A stretch of 64,000 nt of DNA from contig NW_019775683.1 in assembly GCF_001039355.2 (NCBI RefSeq), forward strand, positions 59,507-123,506. Direction: 5' to 3'. Source of the stretch: Lingula anatina (taxonomy: Eukaryota; Brachiopoda; Lingulata; Lingulida; Lingulidae). The position numbers and the translations under genes are program-made. Of this stretch, positions 25,501 to 36,889 are shown in pieces; the stretch's first letter is position 1, and every line of letters starts with the position of its first letter. The notes beneath the pieces are model-generated. The model was not told where the DNA came from and searched no databases. It saw only the letters and a program-made list of their open reading frames with translations.

Positions 25501-26984
25501 ATCTAGCAGGATTGACCCATCTGTTATGGGGTAATTAACTATTGATTAGCAGCTTCAGCTAGATATCAGAGCCACTTAAACTGAATGCAATTTAGTGAGA
25601 CCCTCTCCCACCCCAACATGGAGATTGGTCAATCCTGCTAGATTGATATAAGTACGGGAACGGGGTCTATGTTTACTCTGTCAAACAGTCTATGTAGACG
25701 GATTGATGGATAGATGGAAGAATGAATGAATGAATGACCAGGCATTCTTAAAACATGAACCACAACAATGTTGTAATCAACTATACATGGCCTAGGTTAC
25801 ATAAAATAAAGTGTGGTAATCTTGTGAGAAATTATAAGTATGAAAACACATGGATATAAGTGCACAGCTTGGAACCCTTAATGCGTATACAGACAGCAAA
25901 TATCATTCCACAAAGTGTCAAAAAGTCAGTTACTAGTATTATAAACTGGCTACATTATACCGTTATACCTGATAATACATTTCTCCTTTCTTCAGTTCAT
26001 CTCTGGGAGTTACAAAGTGAACAACTTGTTTTCCATTCTTCAGTACTGGAAACTTCTACCAAAGAAAATGGAAAATTCAAACTAATTTAAGACCAGTGCA
26101 TATTAAAATGTAAAATACCCCCAACTATTAAAACAGGGAGAATTCTGCTCCAGTTTTATCATTATCTTAAAAAAAAAAAAAAAAACAGCTTAATAATAAT
26201 AAGGAACTTACCAGAGCTTGCAAGGTTATCAATAAGCCTTCTGTTTTGTTCAAAAATTCTTCAAATCTTTCCTTGTGTCCGTGAAAGCTACTTTTGTAGA
26301 TCTGGACTAATTCCCCTTCTTGACAAATGTCTTCAAAGAAGTTGCAGAACCGCTGTGTATAGTTATGAGCAAGGGCCTGGAATAACCACATTTAGCAAAG
26401 TTTAGAAACAAGATCCGGAAGTAGTAAATACTTCATCAATTTTTTGTAATATATGCAAATTGGGGATTAATATTTATTCATACATTATCAAGAATAAATA
26501 TTGATACTTAGTACTTAGGATGGACGAGAACCGAGTACCAAAGGTAGCTTTGAGATGGACACCACCTGGAAAAAGAAAGAGAGGAAGCCCCAAGACCACC
26601 TGGCGCTGAACAGTGATGGCAGAGCTGAGGGACCTTACCTGGGGGCAGGCCCAGCACGTAGCCAGAGACAGGGCCAAATGGAAAGAAGTGACTGTGGCCT
26701 TATGTCCCACACGGGACGAAGAGCATTGATGATGATGATGATACATTATCAAATGCAGACTAAGAGACACCCCCCCCCCCCGCCCCAACACATACACATC
26801 CTAAAATACTTAGTTTGTGTAGCTAGCTTGGCCCAAAGACCAATGTTAAAGGGATCTACACAATCACTGGCAAGTAAAATTTGCAAAATGTCATATCATA
26901 TATTATACATGTACCATATACCTGTATCTCCTTGTCAATCTCTTCAGTTCTCATAGTTTTCTTGGAAGTAATTAGGGATGCCAT
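22598..26984 (-). CDS. Seven-exon gene, 631-aa protein with eight C-terminal YPTSK[DE]AV repeats, unknown family
   Basis: Minus-strand exons from GT-AG sites: 26984-26922 (starting MASLITSKKTMRTEEIDKE), 26376-26212, 26055-25969, 25453-25181, 24588-24492, 24076-24045, 23776-22598; 1,896 nt with stop, phases consistent throughout. Exons 2-4 are homologous to exons 2-4 of the 6.3-8.5 kb gene (KNGKQVVHF, KKGEMYYQ, IGRTTPGTLSLKF, then a helix-rich block with YFQELRDFARKHHHPYSDV). I do not recognise the family. After a basic linker (KKSKAGLIRTKGKN) the last exon is long, S/D/E/K-rich and disordered. From residue about 427 it carries eight copies of a motif with consensus N-x-x-YPTSK[DE]AV, the middle ones spaced about 30 residues apart with KLSCSS after them; the last ends the protein as YPTSKEAV. 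Such short spaced motifs resemble docking sites (inference). Introns hold two MITEs and a LINE tail. No signal peptide or membrane helix is seen. Confidence 0.8.
24651..24917. mobile_element. Foldback MITE copy 1 (3-bp TTA target duplication)
   Basis: Nearly palindromic 267 bp in an intron of the 631-aa gene. The left arm contains CCCATACCTAGATCGATCTA and GATCGACCCATCTCC; the right arm is its complement with few mismatches, down to the GCTTAAGCCGAATG centre-proximal segment. TTA flanks both sides (24648-24650 and 24918-24920). A 3-bp T/A target site fits PIF/Harbinger-type insertion. Confidence 0.85.
25476..25667. mobile_element. Foldback MITE copy 2 (3-bp TAT flanks)
   Basis: Same family as the element at 24651, shorter (192 bp) and more decayed. 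Ends GACCCCATTTCC and GGAACGGGGTC, with ATCGATCTAGCAGGATTGACC in the left arm and its complement on the right. TAT occurs at both edges (25473-25475, 25668-25670). It lies in the intron between exons 3 and 4 of the 631-aa gene. Confidence 0.8.
26515..26743 (+). mobile_element. 3' end of a non-LTR retrotransposon (LINE) with (GAT)n tail
   Basis: The + strand frame reads VPKVALRWTPPGKRKRGSP, then a KTTWRRTV-like tryptophan motif, an ARDRAKWKE segment and CPTRDEEH before a stop: the typical carboxy-terminal tail of LINE reverse-transcriptase ORFs. GATGATGATGAT follows at once, matching short tandem-repeat tails of RTE-like families. Only the last 75 or so codons remain, so this is a 5'-truncated copy. 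It sits in intron 1 of the 631-aa gene, opposite to that gene. Clade assignment is tentative. Confidence 0.8.
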
Positions 26985-27000
26985 GGTAGACTTTCACTAA

Positions 27001-27777
27001 GTGGCATCTGCAATAAAAATTAAATATAAAGGGCAAAATACATGTACATGTAGTCACTAATAAGTCACCAGTAGTGGATTTAGAGGGGTGTCAGGGGGGG
27101 TCCTGATCTCCCATTTGATTAATGGGCCCCATTAAAAAAATAACGCCATTGATTCAAGAATAACGAAAGCGGAGGTTATTTCACTTCCAACTCCATAATA
27201 CCAGTATTACTTCCGAGTAGTTTATGTGTAGGCTATCATGTAATATAATGTTATTATCATGTGTAACACGTACATGTACTACTGGGGGGTATATTCTACC
27301 ATACTTCTGAGTAATGACATTTGCTGAGCATAGTTGTCACTCGTTTTTTCTTCTAACGGTGCCAATAACCGCTAATAAAGCACGCCACCACTTATCAGAC
27401 AACGCTACGATCGATCTTACATCGTAGATGATATCATTATCAATGTGGTAATAACATTTTCTGTAGTGGTAGACCCGAGTCTACAAGCGTTTACCGTTCA
27501 ACTGTTAACGTACGTCAGTGCGTCGTTCACCAACGACCAAGGGTCTGATAAGCCTGGATTTAAAGTGATAATTCTACAGAGATATAAAGTAAATACATAA
27601 ACTCACCACTAAATACCATAACAGCAAGAGTTAGTAGTATGTATGCCCGTTTCGTTATGGAAATTCCAGTGAGTAATCGCCAACATAATGATGTTGACCT
27701 AAAAAATTTTGTTGGCACTGATGTGAGGTGGTGACATCTAGCGGTTTGTCAAGCGGACCGCCTTTTGTTTCCAAGGG

Positions 27778-27816
<39 letters not shown>

Positions 27817-28129
27817 GGGCTCAGATCAAATGTTTTAAATTCCTTAAGCCAAAATAACTCATTTAATAACAATACTGAAACACACAAGGTAATGAATAAT
27901 CGGCTCTGCATTGTTTTATTTTCACAATGTATATTTCAAGACAAAGTGCATTTATTTTTCTAGTTGTTACTTAAACAATTACAATACTGGTACTAAAACC
28001 TGTTACATATTTAACCATATATTGGTTCAAATAATTCCTTTTACCAAAATATTGTAAGTAAATCTAAGAAAATTTTTACCATAAAATTGTCTAAAACCAA
28101 TTTTAAAAAAAAGTTTCAATAAAAGGACA
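27001..28129. other. Upstream region of the 631-aa gene; (GT)n at 27781-27813
   Basis: Holds the likely 5' UTR and promoter side of the minus-strand gene starting at 26984; no TATA box is obvious. The AT-rich part beyond 27840 leads into the downstream flank of the first fucosidase gene. Confidence 0.4.
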
Positions 28130-28600
28130 TATTCAAATGGGTTAGATGGTCAGTAGGCTTACAAAGCTATGTTTTGAAGTACTAGTACAAGAAAATTGCT
28201 TAAGATGTCATAATAAGAGCCAAGATAATTTTTGTATCAAACCCTGTGAAATATTCTTTTAAGAAATAACACATAACACAGTAATATGTGACAAAAAAAT
28301 GATACTCAATACAAACTTGAACATTTTAATACATGTTTTATCCCCATTTAATACACCTGGTTAGATATTTAACAAAATATTTAAAAGATATGTCTAAAAT
28401 GTGAATTATATAATAAGAAAAATATGTGAAATCCTTATTTGGAAATCACTTTTCAAAAATTATTGTTTTAATAGACATTACACAAAGCAAAAATGTATTT
28501 TACACATATAGAAATAACATAAATCTACTTATGCAAAAATTGTGACAAGAAATTTTGTATCAAAATGCTGTCAGGAATGTTCATTTTAGTAGCTAGGACT
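28130..28600. repeat. 3' flank of fucosidase gene 1, paralogous to 36550-37140
   Basis: GTTTTGAAGTACTAGTAC..., AATTGCT.AAGATGTCA, CCTGGTTA.ATATTTA.C and ACAGGAATGTTCATTTTAGT-type segments recur in order downstream of fucosidase gene 2. This marks the edge of the duplicated block, with about 75-80 percent similarity by eye. Confidence 0.65.
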
Positions 28601-28890
28601 CATCGTGTTTGGTTAATTTTTTATATTCAGAACTTTTCCTAATTAATACATAATTACAAAATGGGGTGCAGAAACCTGAAATATATTACTCAGATAATGC
28701 ATTTCATTACAGAACATCACAGTCAAGGGCACTGAAGGAATGTAAAATAAAGATTGCTCCCTAAAAAAATAAATTGCACACATACCAATATTGCCTGCCA
28801 TAGGTGAAAATCATGTACCCAAGTAGAGATTTCATGAAAATATCAAAACAATATTCACCATAATAATCAGCAATTTATTTGTTCATCTTC

Positions 28891-28921
<31 letters not shown>

Positions 28922-29022
28922 TATTATTTTTTTTTTTTTTTTTGGGTGGGGGAAGGGGGGGCAGGGAGGGCAGATAGAGGGAGATCTACTTATTAGTAGT
29001 GCAACCCTGAAAACATCCTTCC

Positions 29023-29714
29023 AAATATGATCAAGGCCCCACGCTGAAAGGTAAAAAGTCGTGCCTCAAAGTTAAGTTTCTTAAAAAGGTATATACTTTT
29101 TATCATCTTTACATAAAAGACAATGAAAAATTTATTTCACCAAATCCTAGCCAAAAAAATTTTAAGTAGTACACATGTCAGTAGTACACATTTGTACAAT
29201 TCAAACTATACAAAAACATATTTTTAATTATAAATTGCTAATTTAAGTTAAAGGGATAACAACTCTTCATGAAATCTATATTTCACAATAAAAACATTGT
29301 AAACAACTCAAGGAAATATAATATATTCTATTCCACCACCAAAAATGGCAGTTAAAGCAATTATTCTTAAATTTGTGCTTGTCATCCAACCATGTGACCT
29401 CCATAGATTGCGATAGTCTCTAATAACCTCTTAAGAGATTACTACAAAAAAGCAAACTTTCCAGAAAAAAAAAACAGGGACTAAATTTGAATGTAAAAAT
29501 GGATTCATTAACCCTTGGTAAGAATGGGAAAATTGTTGTTTACCCCAGGAAAATTAATTTTTTGGCCAAAATGAACAGTTGTTATCCCTTAAACATAATA
29601 AAAAAAATGAAGACATACTGTGTAAAAAAAAAAAATAAAATGCACTTATTTTATATAAATTTTTTTTTAATGTAACAAGTATTAAATAGCACAACGCAAC
29701 TTACTGTAAATCTC

Positions 29715-29780
<66 letters not shown>

Positions 29781-29879
29781 GCACATTAGTTTAATCTGAA
29801 CTACACAAAAAGATTGTCTTAATTATAAAAGTAATTGATAAATAAGTAAGATATCTATAGTAAATAAATAAAAAAAACA
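29023..29879. repeat. Copy 1 of an about 0.85-kb near-identical duplication
   Basis: Begins AAATATGATCAAGGCCCC. Copy 2 starts at 29917 after a single N. Differences are few: T/A near 29190, GCGATAG against GCTATAG, TTCATTAACCC against TTAATTAACCA, and the length of a (TA)n tract (29721-29775 here). This is the pattern expected of two alleles. Confidence 0.9.
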
Positions 29880-29916
29880 AGGCAGCAAAGCTGTCAAATG
29901 TACAGACAAAAAGAAN

Positions 29917-30608
29917 AAATATAATCAAGGCCCCACGCTGAAAGGTAAAAAGTCGTGCCTCAAAGTTAAGTTTCTTAAAAAGGTATATACTTTTTATCAT
30001 CTTTACATAAAAGACAATGAAAAATTTATTTCACCAAATCCTAGCCAAAAAAATTTTAAGTAGTACACATGTCAGTAGTACACATTAGTACAATTCAAAC
30101 TATACAAAAACATATTTTTAATTATAAATTGCTAATTTAAGTTAAAGGGATAACAACTCTTCATGAAATCTATATTTCACAATAAAAACATTGTAAACAA
30201 CTCAAGGAAATATAATATATTCTATTCCACCACCAAAAATGGCAGTTAAAGCAATTATTCTTAAATTTGTGCTTGTCATCCAACCATGTGACCTCCATAG
30301 ATTGCTATAGTCTCTAATAACCTCTTAAGAGATTACTACAAAAAAGCAAACTTTCCAGAAAAAAAAAACAGGGACTAAATTTGAATGTAAAAATGGATTA
30401 ATTAACCATTGGTAAGAATGGGAAAATTGTTGTTTACCCCAGGAAAATTAATTTTTTGGCCAAAATGAACAGTTGTTATCCCTTAAACATAATAAAAAAA
30501 ATGAAGACATACTGTGTAAAAAAAAAAAATAAAATGCACTTATTTTATATAAATTTTTTTTTAATGTAACAAGTATTAAATAGCACAACGCAACTTACTG
30601 TAAATCTC

Positions 30609-30654
<46 letters not shown>

Positions 30655-30752
30655 GCACATTAGTATAATCTGAACTACACAAAAAGATTGTCTTAATTAT
30701 AAAAGTAATTGATAAATAAGTAAGATATCTATAGTAAATAAATAAAAAAAAA
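29917..30752. repeat. Copy 2 of the about 0.85-kb duplication
   Basis: Allele-like copy of 29023-29879 with a shorter (TA)n tract near 30612-30650. Beyond about 30752 the sequence continues uniquely toward the fucosidase 3' flank. Confidence 0.9.
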
Positions 30753-30934
30753 ACAGACTTTTCCTATAATTTTTTCAAATAACAAGTATTAATCAGGACA
30801 ACCAAACTCATTGTAAATCTCAATTTTAGATATGCTCACAAAATGAAATAATCTCTGTCAAGTCCAAAAAATGGATTTAACTTAAACTCACATTTAGACT
30901 TATTTTGCAAAACTTGGTGGAACTGGGACTCTAA

Positions 30935-31490
30935 GACCGCATTCTCAACGAATTGAGCCAGGCTTTACAAATCCTGAGAACTAAAAATGCTGGACATACA
31001 TGAAAGAAAAACTGCCTAATCTTTTAATAGTCTCTCCGCCTCTCACACGCCTCCCCACACGTCGCCCCTGCGGAGTACAGTAATTAAATCTCCGCTCCGT
31101 TCGCCTACGGAAGCTACCTGAGAAATATTAAGTGCACATGCTCATCAGTTAAACTCGTGTTGAAGAAAGCATGGCGGCTGAAGGCTATCAAAGGAAAAAA
31201 GCTCTTCTGTTCTATTATCTTTCAAAACAGAGATGAAAAAGGAAGGAATTGGCCCGTAGAGCTGCAATGGATCGACTATCTACGGAGATAATATCACCAG
31301 AGATATTCAAAGAGATATTCATGTTCGGAGCCGAGATTTAATTACTGTACCCCGCAGGGACGACGTGTGGGGAGGCGTGTGAGGGGCGGAGAGACTATTA
31401 AAAGATTAGGCGGTTTTTCTTTCATGTACGTCCGCCATTTTTAGTTCTCAGGATTTGTAAAGCCTGGCTCAATTCGTTGAGAATGCAGTC
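30935..31490. mobile_element. 556-bp PIF/Harbinger-like foldback element with TAA target duplication
   Basis: Terminal inverted repeats of about 158 bp: GACCGCATTCTCAACGAATT at the left and, reversed on the right, GACTGCATTCTCAACGAATT; inner ends near 31092 and 31333. TAA flanks both ends (30932-30934, 31491-31493), the PIF/Harbinger signature. The 240-bp interior carries an ATG (near 31171) starting MAAEGYQRKKALLFYYLSKQ, which soon stops and loosely resembles the basic amino-terminus of Harbinger transposases, so the element may be an internal-deletion derivative. It lies just downstream of the stop codon of fucosidase gene 1. Confidence 0.85.
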
Positions 31491-31559
31491 TAACTCATGG
31501 ATTGACCAATTTCCCAAGAGAAGTCCTACATATTCTTCTGCATGTGAGCTGTTACAAAT

Positions 31560-34500
31560 TTAGAAGCCCCTTTTTGAGGCAGCATTTTTCAGTCCTTCCA
31601 TCTTGAACACCCAGCCCCACTGACATGGCATTTCATAAAATGGAATCACGGGTATACGAATGGTTATTCCCTGCTGACCAATGCCCTTGAATCCAAAAGA
31701 ACCAGCATAACCCAGCATAGTGACCACTGTCCCAGAGGTGGGGATCGGAGCACCCAGAGTCAAAGTGTTGGTTGTAGGCCAACTCAGGACAATGGCATAA
31801 ACTGCTGTGCCATTCCCAGTTTTCTTTGAGGTATACCTGGAGGAATAATAATAGTTTTCAAAGATAAAATATTCATCTCTGGAGTACTATTTTGAATTTC
31901 TCTCGAGTCTGCAAAATGGATTGAAATGGCTTCCTAGGTTTTTGATTTTTTGACTGTTTACCATCTTCTAATAATTATATATCAGGCAAATACAACAAAA
32001 GTGCATTTAATAGTCATGTAAAAGCATTGACATATGAGATAATATATTTCAAAAGTCATAAAGCTGAAGTGGAAATTAAGGGGAAATGTTTAACTTCTTT
32101 TTCTCAAAAAGCATTTACCTAAAATGTCCATATTTTCAGACTTTGCATTTTAATGGACCATATTATTCTGTTTATCAAATCATTATATAAAAAAAGTGGG
32201 ATTCCATTCTTACCACACAAATGGACAGTATCAATCTTTTTATTTCATCATTAATATATTAAATGTGATTACATTTCTTACCACACATGCTTAGTAACAG
32301 TATCATTCTGATGGGACCATGGCTTAGTGCCATAGATGGCTTCTCCATTCACTTTCAGCCACTCTCCCATCTGACGTAACTTTTGCTCAAATATTGGAAC
32401 TATGGTGCCCCAAGCAGTTGGTCCCACATTCACCAAGATGTTTCCACCACAACTGACAGAAAAAGAATTAAAACCATAAATATTGGAATAAGATTTTTTG
32501 GTGATGCCATTAAGATCTTTACCAGTTAAATCATTTTAGATAATGAAATGCCCAGCTACCTCACAGTAGATGCTATCTCGTATATCAGTTCCTCCATGGA
32601 GAGCAGGTCACTCAGTTTGACTGTGCGCCTATAAGCCCAGGCTACCCGGTCCAGAGTCATGGCATTCTCCCACTTGTGATTCTGAAGTTTACCTGTTAAA
32701 ATGGGAAAATAATTATAGTCTACTTCTTTTCTTATGCACCAAATTTGATGTTATCAAAATGCTATTAAAAATTCAGACGCTGCTGTATAACCCTTTTAAT
32801 GTCTCTTCTCACATGAAAAGAAATTCTTCACAAGTCTGCTGCTTTGAGATATGCTGAATAAATGTTCTGTCTGAAGAGAAAGCCTCCAAAAAGGAACAAT
32901 TATGCCTGATTAAAATTACATGGAAAAAAAACTATAAAATTTCCTTCAAATAATGAAAAAAAAACACTTCTAATATCACTCTTATTCCTTCTTTTTTTGT
33001 GAGAATAATTGGTCTTTCAAAACATAACTGTATTCTTTCATTTCAGATTTTTTTCTTTTAAAATTGATTGATTGTGGTAAAATACAGTATCTAACTTTTA
33101 AGAAAAATTTGGCTGTCCAACAACTTACACTCAAAAAATGAATTATATATGGATGATTCCAATATTGTAGATTGTATCTCATTTATGATTAAGTCCAAGA
33201 AATTTACATTTAGAATAAAGATATGATCCCCTAAGGTGTCTACCTAGTATAGCTGCATTAACATGAGGTTTCTGTAACAAAATTCTAAAACAAATCAGGC
33301 TAAGAGTAAAGAACTTAAATATGTGTGCTGTTTGTTTATACCAGGGTTGTATCTATCAGCACAAGTGTAGTATCCTCCATGGTGGCACATTATTCCATTA
33401 TTCCCCCAGCGATCATTGGTTACCACGTAATCTTTCACTGGACTAAAAAAGGTAAAAAATGCCTTTACATTTAATGGAGAAAAAAAAAACGTTACATTTC
33501 ATAAATCATACGCATACTCTAAACCAAATATTGATGGATAATGCACCCACCATTCTTTATATATTTTATACACATTGAAAATTTTTCCAATAACATAACA
33601 TTTTTTAAATTATTTAAAAACAATATCATGTTTCCATCATGTTTGTCTGGGTATATATGTATCTTATTTGGATTTAAGTACAAACCTTTCATTGTAGAGC
33701 CAAGCCAGAAACTTCGTAGAGTTCCAGTACCAATCAGGTCCAGCATCTCCATCAGACCACAGAATTTCTGGCTTATAATTGTTCACTAGCTCATACAGCT
33801 CAGGCCAGGCTTTTGCCTATTGAATAGATTATTTATAATTTTCATTATTATTGAAATTGATATTGTTATTGGAAAACAAACCGAAAACCTCAAAAATAAT
33901 AAATATCAAAAATATTTAAATAAAAATATTAAAGTTAGTTCTAAAATAAAATCAACTCAATAGTTGTTGCAGTTACAATGTGAGCTAGAAAAGTACTTCA
34001 TTTAACTTTTTTGAAGGTAAAAATATCATTCAATTGTCTTAGGTATAGTCATGCATATAATTTGAAACAAATCTTTATGCGGAGCTTCAAAGTTCAATTC
34101 CAGTAATAGTAGAATTCCCCTGTAGATTTTGAAAATGGAGTTAAAACAGAACCCTAAAGCATGAAGCAAAGCATGAGACCTACCGGTAAAAGGTAAAAAC
34201 AACACTCAATTGTGTAGGTTTAGTTATGCACAGTATTTGTCATCAAAGAACAATAATTTTCTGTTGACCTTCAAAGTTCAATTCCTTTCATAGAAATCTG
34301 CTGCAGATTTTGAAAATGCAACCAAAGCAAAACACTTACCGGTGGGTACAATTGTGTCTTAAAATTGTTGCTCTTGTCTGTCACATACAAGGGATCAAAC
34401 CAGGCAAACAGGGAATGATAGAGGCCAAAGTGCAAGCTAGTCTTATTTCTGATTGCAGTGGCAAGCTCTCCTATAAGTATGGAAAATACTAATAATAGGA

Positions 34501-35900
34501 TATGTTCAATATACAGAAAGATTCATTTGGTAAAATTAAAGAACTCAACTGTTCTTCAAAAGAAAAAGATAAGAGGCTACTTTTATGAATAAAAATATTC
34601 TCAAAGTAGCTGATCAAATATCATATATCTTGCATACCAATTAAATCTCTTTTGGGTCCAACCTGCATTGCATTCCAGTTGAAGGATACCTTTGAAGGCC
34701 ACAGAGTATACCCTTCATGATGTTTTGTAGTTATCACAAAGTATCTGAAATCAGAATGTAATAATGAATAAAATTGTAATTCAAGGTGTTCCCCTCAAGA
34801 GTTTTCCTTTTTTCAAGTTTAAAACAGGAGATTCGCATTGTGGGAAACCACCCTAAGACCATCCCGGGCCCCACATTACATAAAATGACCCTTAATAATA
34901 AAACCCCGGGGTTTGGGCACAAGGGGCTCACATCTTTGGATAACGCAATCTGTAATACTGCTACAGAGATTCCCAGGTTCCATGTCTTAAACTTTGCACA
35001 CCGAAAAGAATGAAACAACTCCATGTTGTAACTTCAACAGAATATATTTTGCTACACTAAAAGTTACATGATACAAGTATGACTTCTCTCTCCTCTGTCT
35101 CCTCTCTATACCTATTCCTCCTCTAGATTTAAATTTACAGATTTTTACATGTAGTTGAGAAAAATATATGTCATCAGTAAGTACTGTGGTAACATGTGGG
35201 AAATTTTATAACTAATGAAGATTTTCTAATTGTGCCACAATTTTTTTCTTTGGATGCATAACACGTAACTTAATTCAGCTCACAGTTGTAATTTTATTTA
35301 AAAAGATGCCTCTAGCTGCAGCAAATATTATGATAAAATGGCATGTTAACCCAGTTTTGGTGAGCAAGGATTTTTTTTTTTTTTTTTTTTTTTGGGGGGG
35401 GGGGGGTCATATACGACTAACCAACTTTAGTTGAAGACACTTACCCCTCTACCTAAGATGCACTGTACACAGCAACACAGTGTGACACAATGCAATAAAC
35501 TAGAAAAAATTGAGTCCAATCTAAAGGTCATTCGGTAGACTAGAACTTACTTTGCTCCAGAGGCTTCAATTATCTCTGCCCATTCATCAGGATTGAAAAA
35601 CTCCGCCTTGAATTCCGGAGCAAAGTCAGCATACGTGAACCCCGGCCTGTAGTTTTTTGTCATATAATCTACGTACGGCTTCACATGATCCCTCTGCCAG
35701 AAAGCCCATAGCCATGCCGTCTCACCAAAACTAGGGACAGAATACACTCCCCATGTCATGAACACGCCGACTTTCGCTTCATCGTACCAAGCTGGCAATG
35801 GCCTCGAGTCTATAGACGACCAGTTAGGTTGATACTGACAATCGCATATGTACGCTGATACAATTAAAGTGAAACAAAGCAAGACTGTGCTCGTTTTCAT
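31560..35900 (-). CDS. Alpha-L-fucosidase, GH29 (gene 1, active-site His replaced by Thr)
   Basis: Eight minus-strand exons: 35900-35551, 34744-34638, 34470-34340, 33816-33686, 33442-33342, 32692-32560, 32452-32282, 31836-31560; 1,401 nt, 466 aa, every junction GT-AG and in phase. The enzyme family removes terminal alpha-L-fucose from glycoconjugates with retention, in lysosomes or outside the cell. A signal peptide ([18 protein letters not shown]) precedes the catalytic barrel: [16 protein letters not shown] (residue about 125), [37 protein letters not shown] with the nucleophile Asp at about 218, and TNDRWG. The C-terminal beta domain includes [11 protein letters not shown] and [11 protein letters not shown]. 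The usual barrel histidine in GVF-[IM]-HWGV is Thr49 here (ATG ACA TGG at 35751-35759), although gene 2 keeps His. The reading frame is intact. Length fits the family (about 460 aa). Confidence 0.93.
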
Positions 35901-35956
35901 TGTAGAATTTCTCTGCGGCGATATTGTGTAACTTTGGTCTTGTTTGCTTCTACAAC

Positions 35957-35978
35957 TGTACTTACTAGACACCGATAT
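35957..35978 (-). promoter_or_regulatory. 5' block conserved between the two fucosidase genes
   Basis: GTACTTACTAGACACCGATA and two more bases are identical at 35957-35978 and 42935-42956, each about 60-90 bp upstream of the ATG, while the surrounding sequence has diverged. It may be a shared promoter or 5' UTR element. On the gene strand it contains a donor-like GTAAGT. Confidence 0.4.
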
Positions 35979-36079
35979 TTTAATACTTAAACTGTTGTTT
36001 ACAAGACAGGCCTCATGGAAAGTATGAACGTGCCGCATTTTTATCTTTTGGGTTATCTACAGTGTGTATGCATTTAATT

Positions 36080-36254
36080 GGGGCCGTAGCGATAGTCCGA
36101 AGGTTCAATAGTCCGAAGGTTCATTGGTCCGAATGTTCACTATAGAACCTTCGGACCAATGAACCCTTGATTAAAAAATCGATGAAAATGTTACCACTTT
36201 TCGGACCAATGAACCTTCGGACCAATGAACCTTCGGACTATCGAGACGCCCCCC
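36080..36254. mobile_element. 175-bp palindromic MITE with 8-bp ATTTAATT target duplication
   Basis: Built from inverted copies of ATAGTCCGAAGGTTCATTGG units: left GGGGCCGTAGCGATAGTCC, right reversed GGGGGGCGTCTCGATAGTCC. ATTTAATT occurs immediately on both sides (36072-36079, 36255-36262). An 8-bp duplication points to hAT- or Merlin-type transposition. It lies about 180 bp upstream of the start of fucosidase gene 1. Confidence 0.85.
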
Positions 36255-36262
36255 ATTTAATT

Positions 36263-36480
36263 TGTGCACCCTACAAATGCACATAAATATCACAGAATGG
36301 CGTAAATCCCTGAAAATAAACTGAACTTCAAAATAAATAATGGTTATATTTCAAGTCCAAGCTAGGAGTAGGGCATATCTTTTATTAAGTGAAATGTAAG
36401 CCAAAAGAATATTTAAAATTTTAATTTTACTGAATGTTTTCAGTTGATGAAAGTCCTACTTCTTATGACTTAAGATATTT
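36263..36480. repeat. 5' flank duplicate, paralogous to 43820-43990
   Basis: CTGAAAATAAACT, CAAAATAA.TGGTT.TATTTCAAGTCCAAG and ATTAAGT.AAAT segments recur in order at 43860-43950, upstream of fucosidase gene 2. It marks the upstream limit of the tandem duplication. Confidence 0.65.
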
Positions 36481-36549
36481 AAACTGTACTCGTACATGTA
36501 ACAGCATCAAATGTAGACACTGTCATTTGGAACTGCATATACATATATT

Positions 36550-36889
36550 TGGTAGTTATTGCTTTGCTAATCAGTAGGCTACGTTTTAAAGTACTAGAAA
36601 ATTGCTGAAGATGTCAGAATTACAACCTGGGGGTTTTTGTATTAAAACCTCTGAATTGAATCTTTAAAAAAAAACAAGTAAAAAAGTCATATGTGACAGG
36701 TCACAACACATAGGATAGGAATGGAAATGATAGGAAACTCCTTTCAATTTGATGAGTATATACATAAGTTTAACAATAAAATTCCACACTATATATTAAA
36801 CATTTTAAATATGCTTTATTCCATTTTAATATGCCTGGTTAAATATTTAGCAAAATATTTGAAATATAACTCTAAAATATGAATTATAG
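36550..36889. repeat. 3' flank of fucosidase gene 2, paralogous to 28160-28440
   Basis: Same ordered segments as the flank of gene 1 (CAGTAGGCT, AGTACTAG, CCTGGTTAAATATTTAGCAA, TCTAAAATATGAATTATA), ending at a single N at 36890. Confidence 0.65.
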
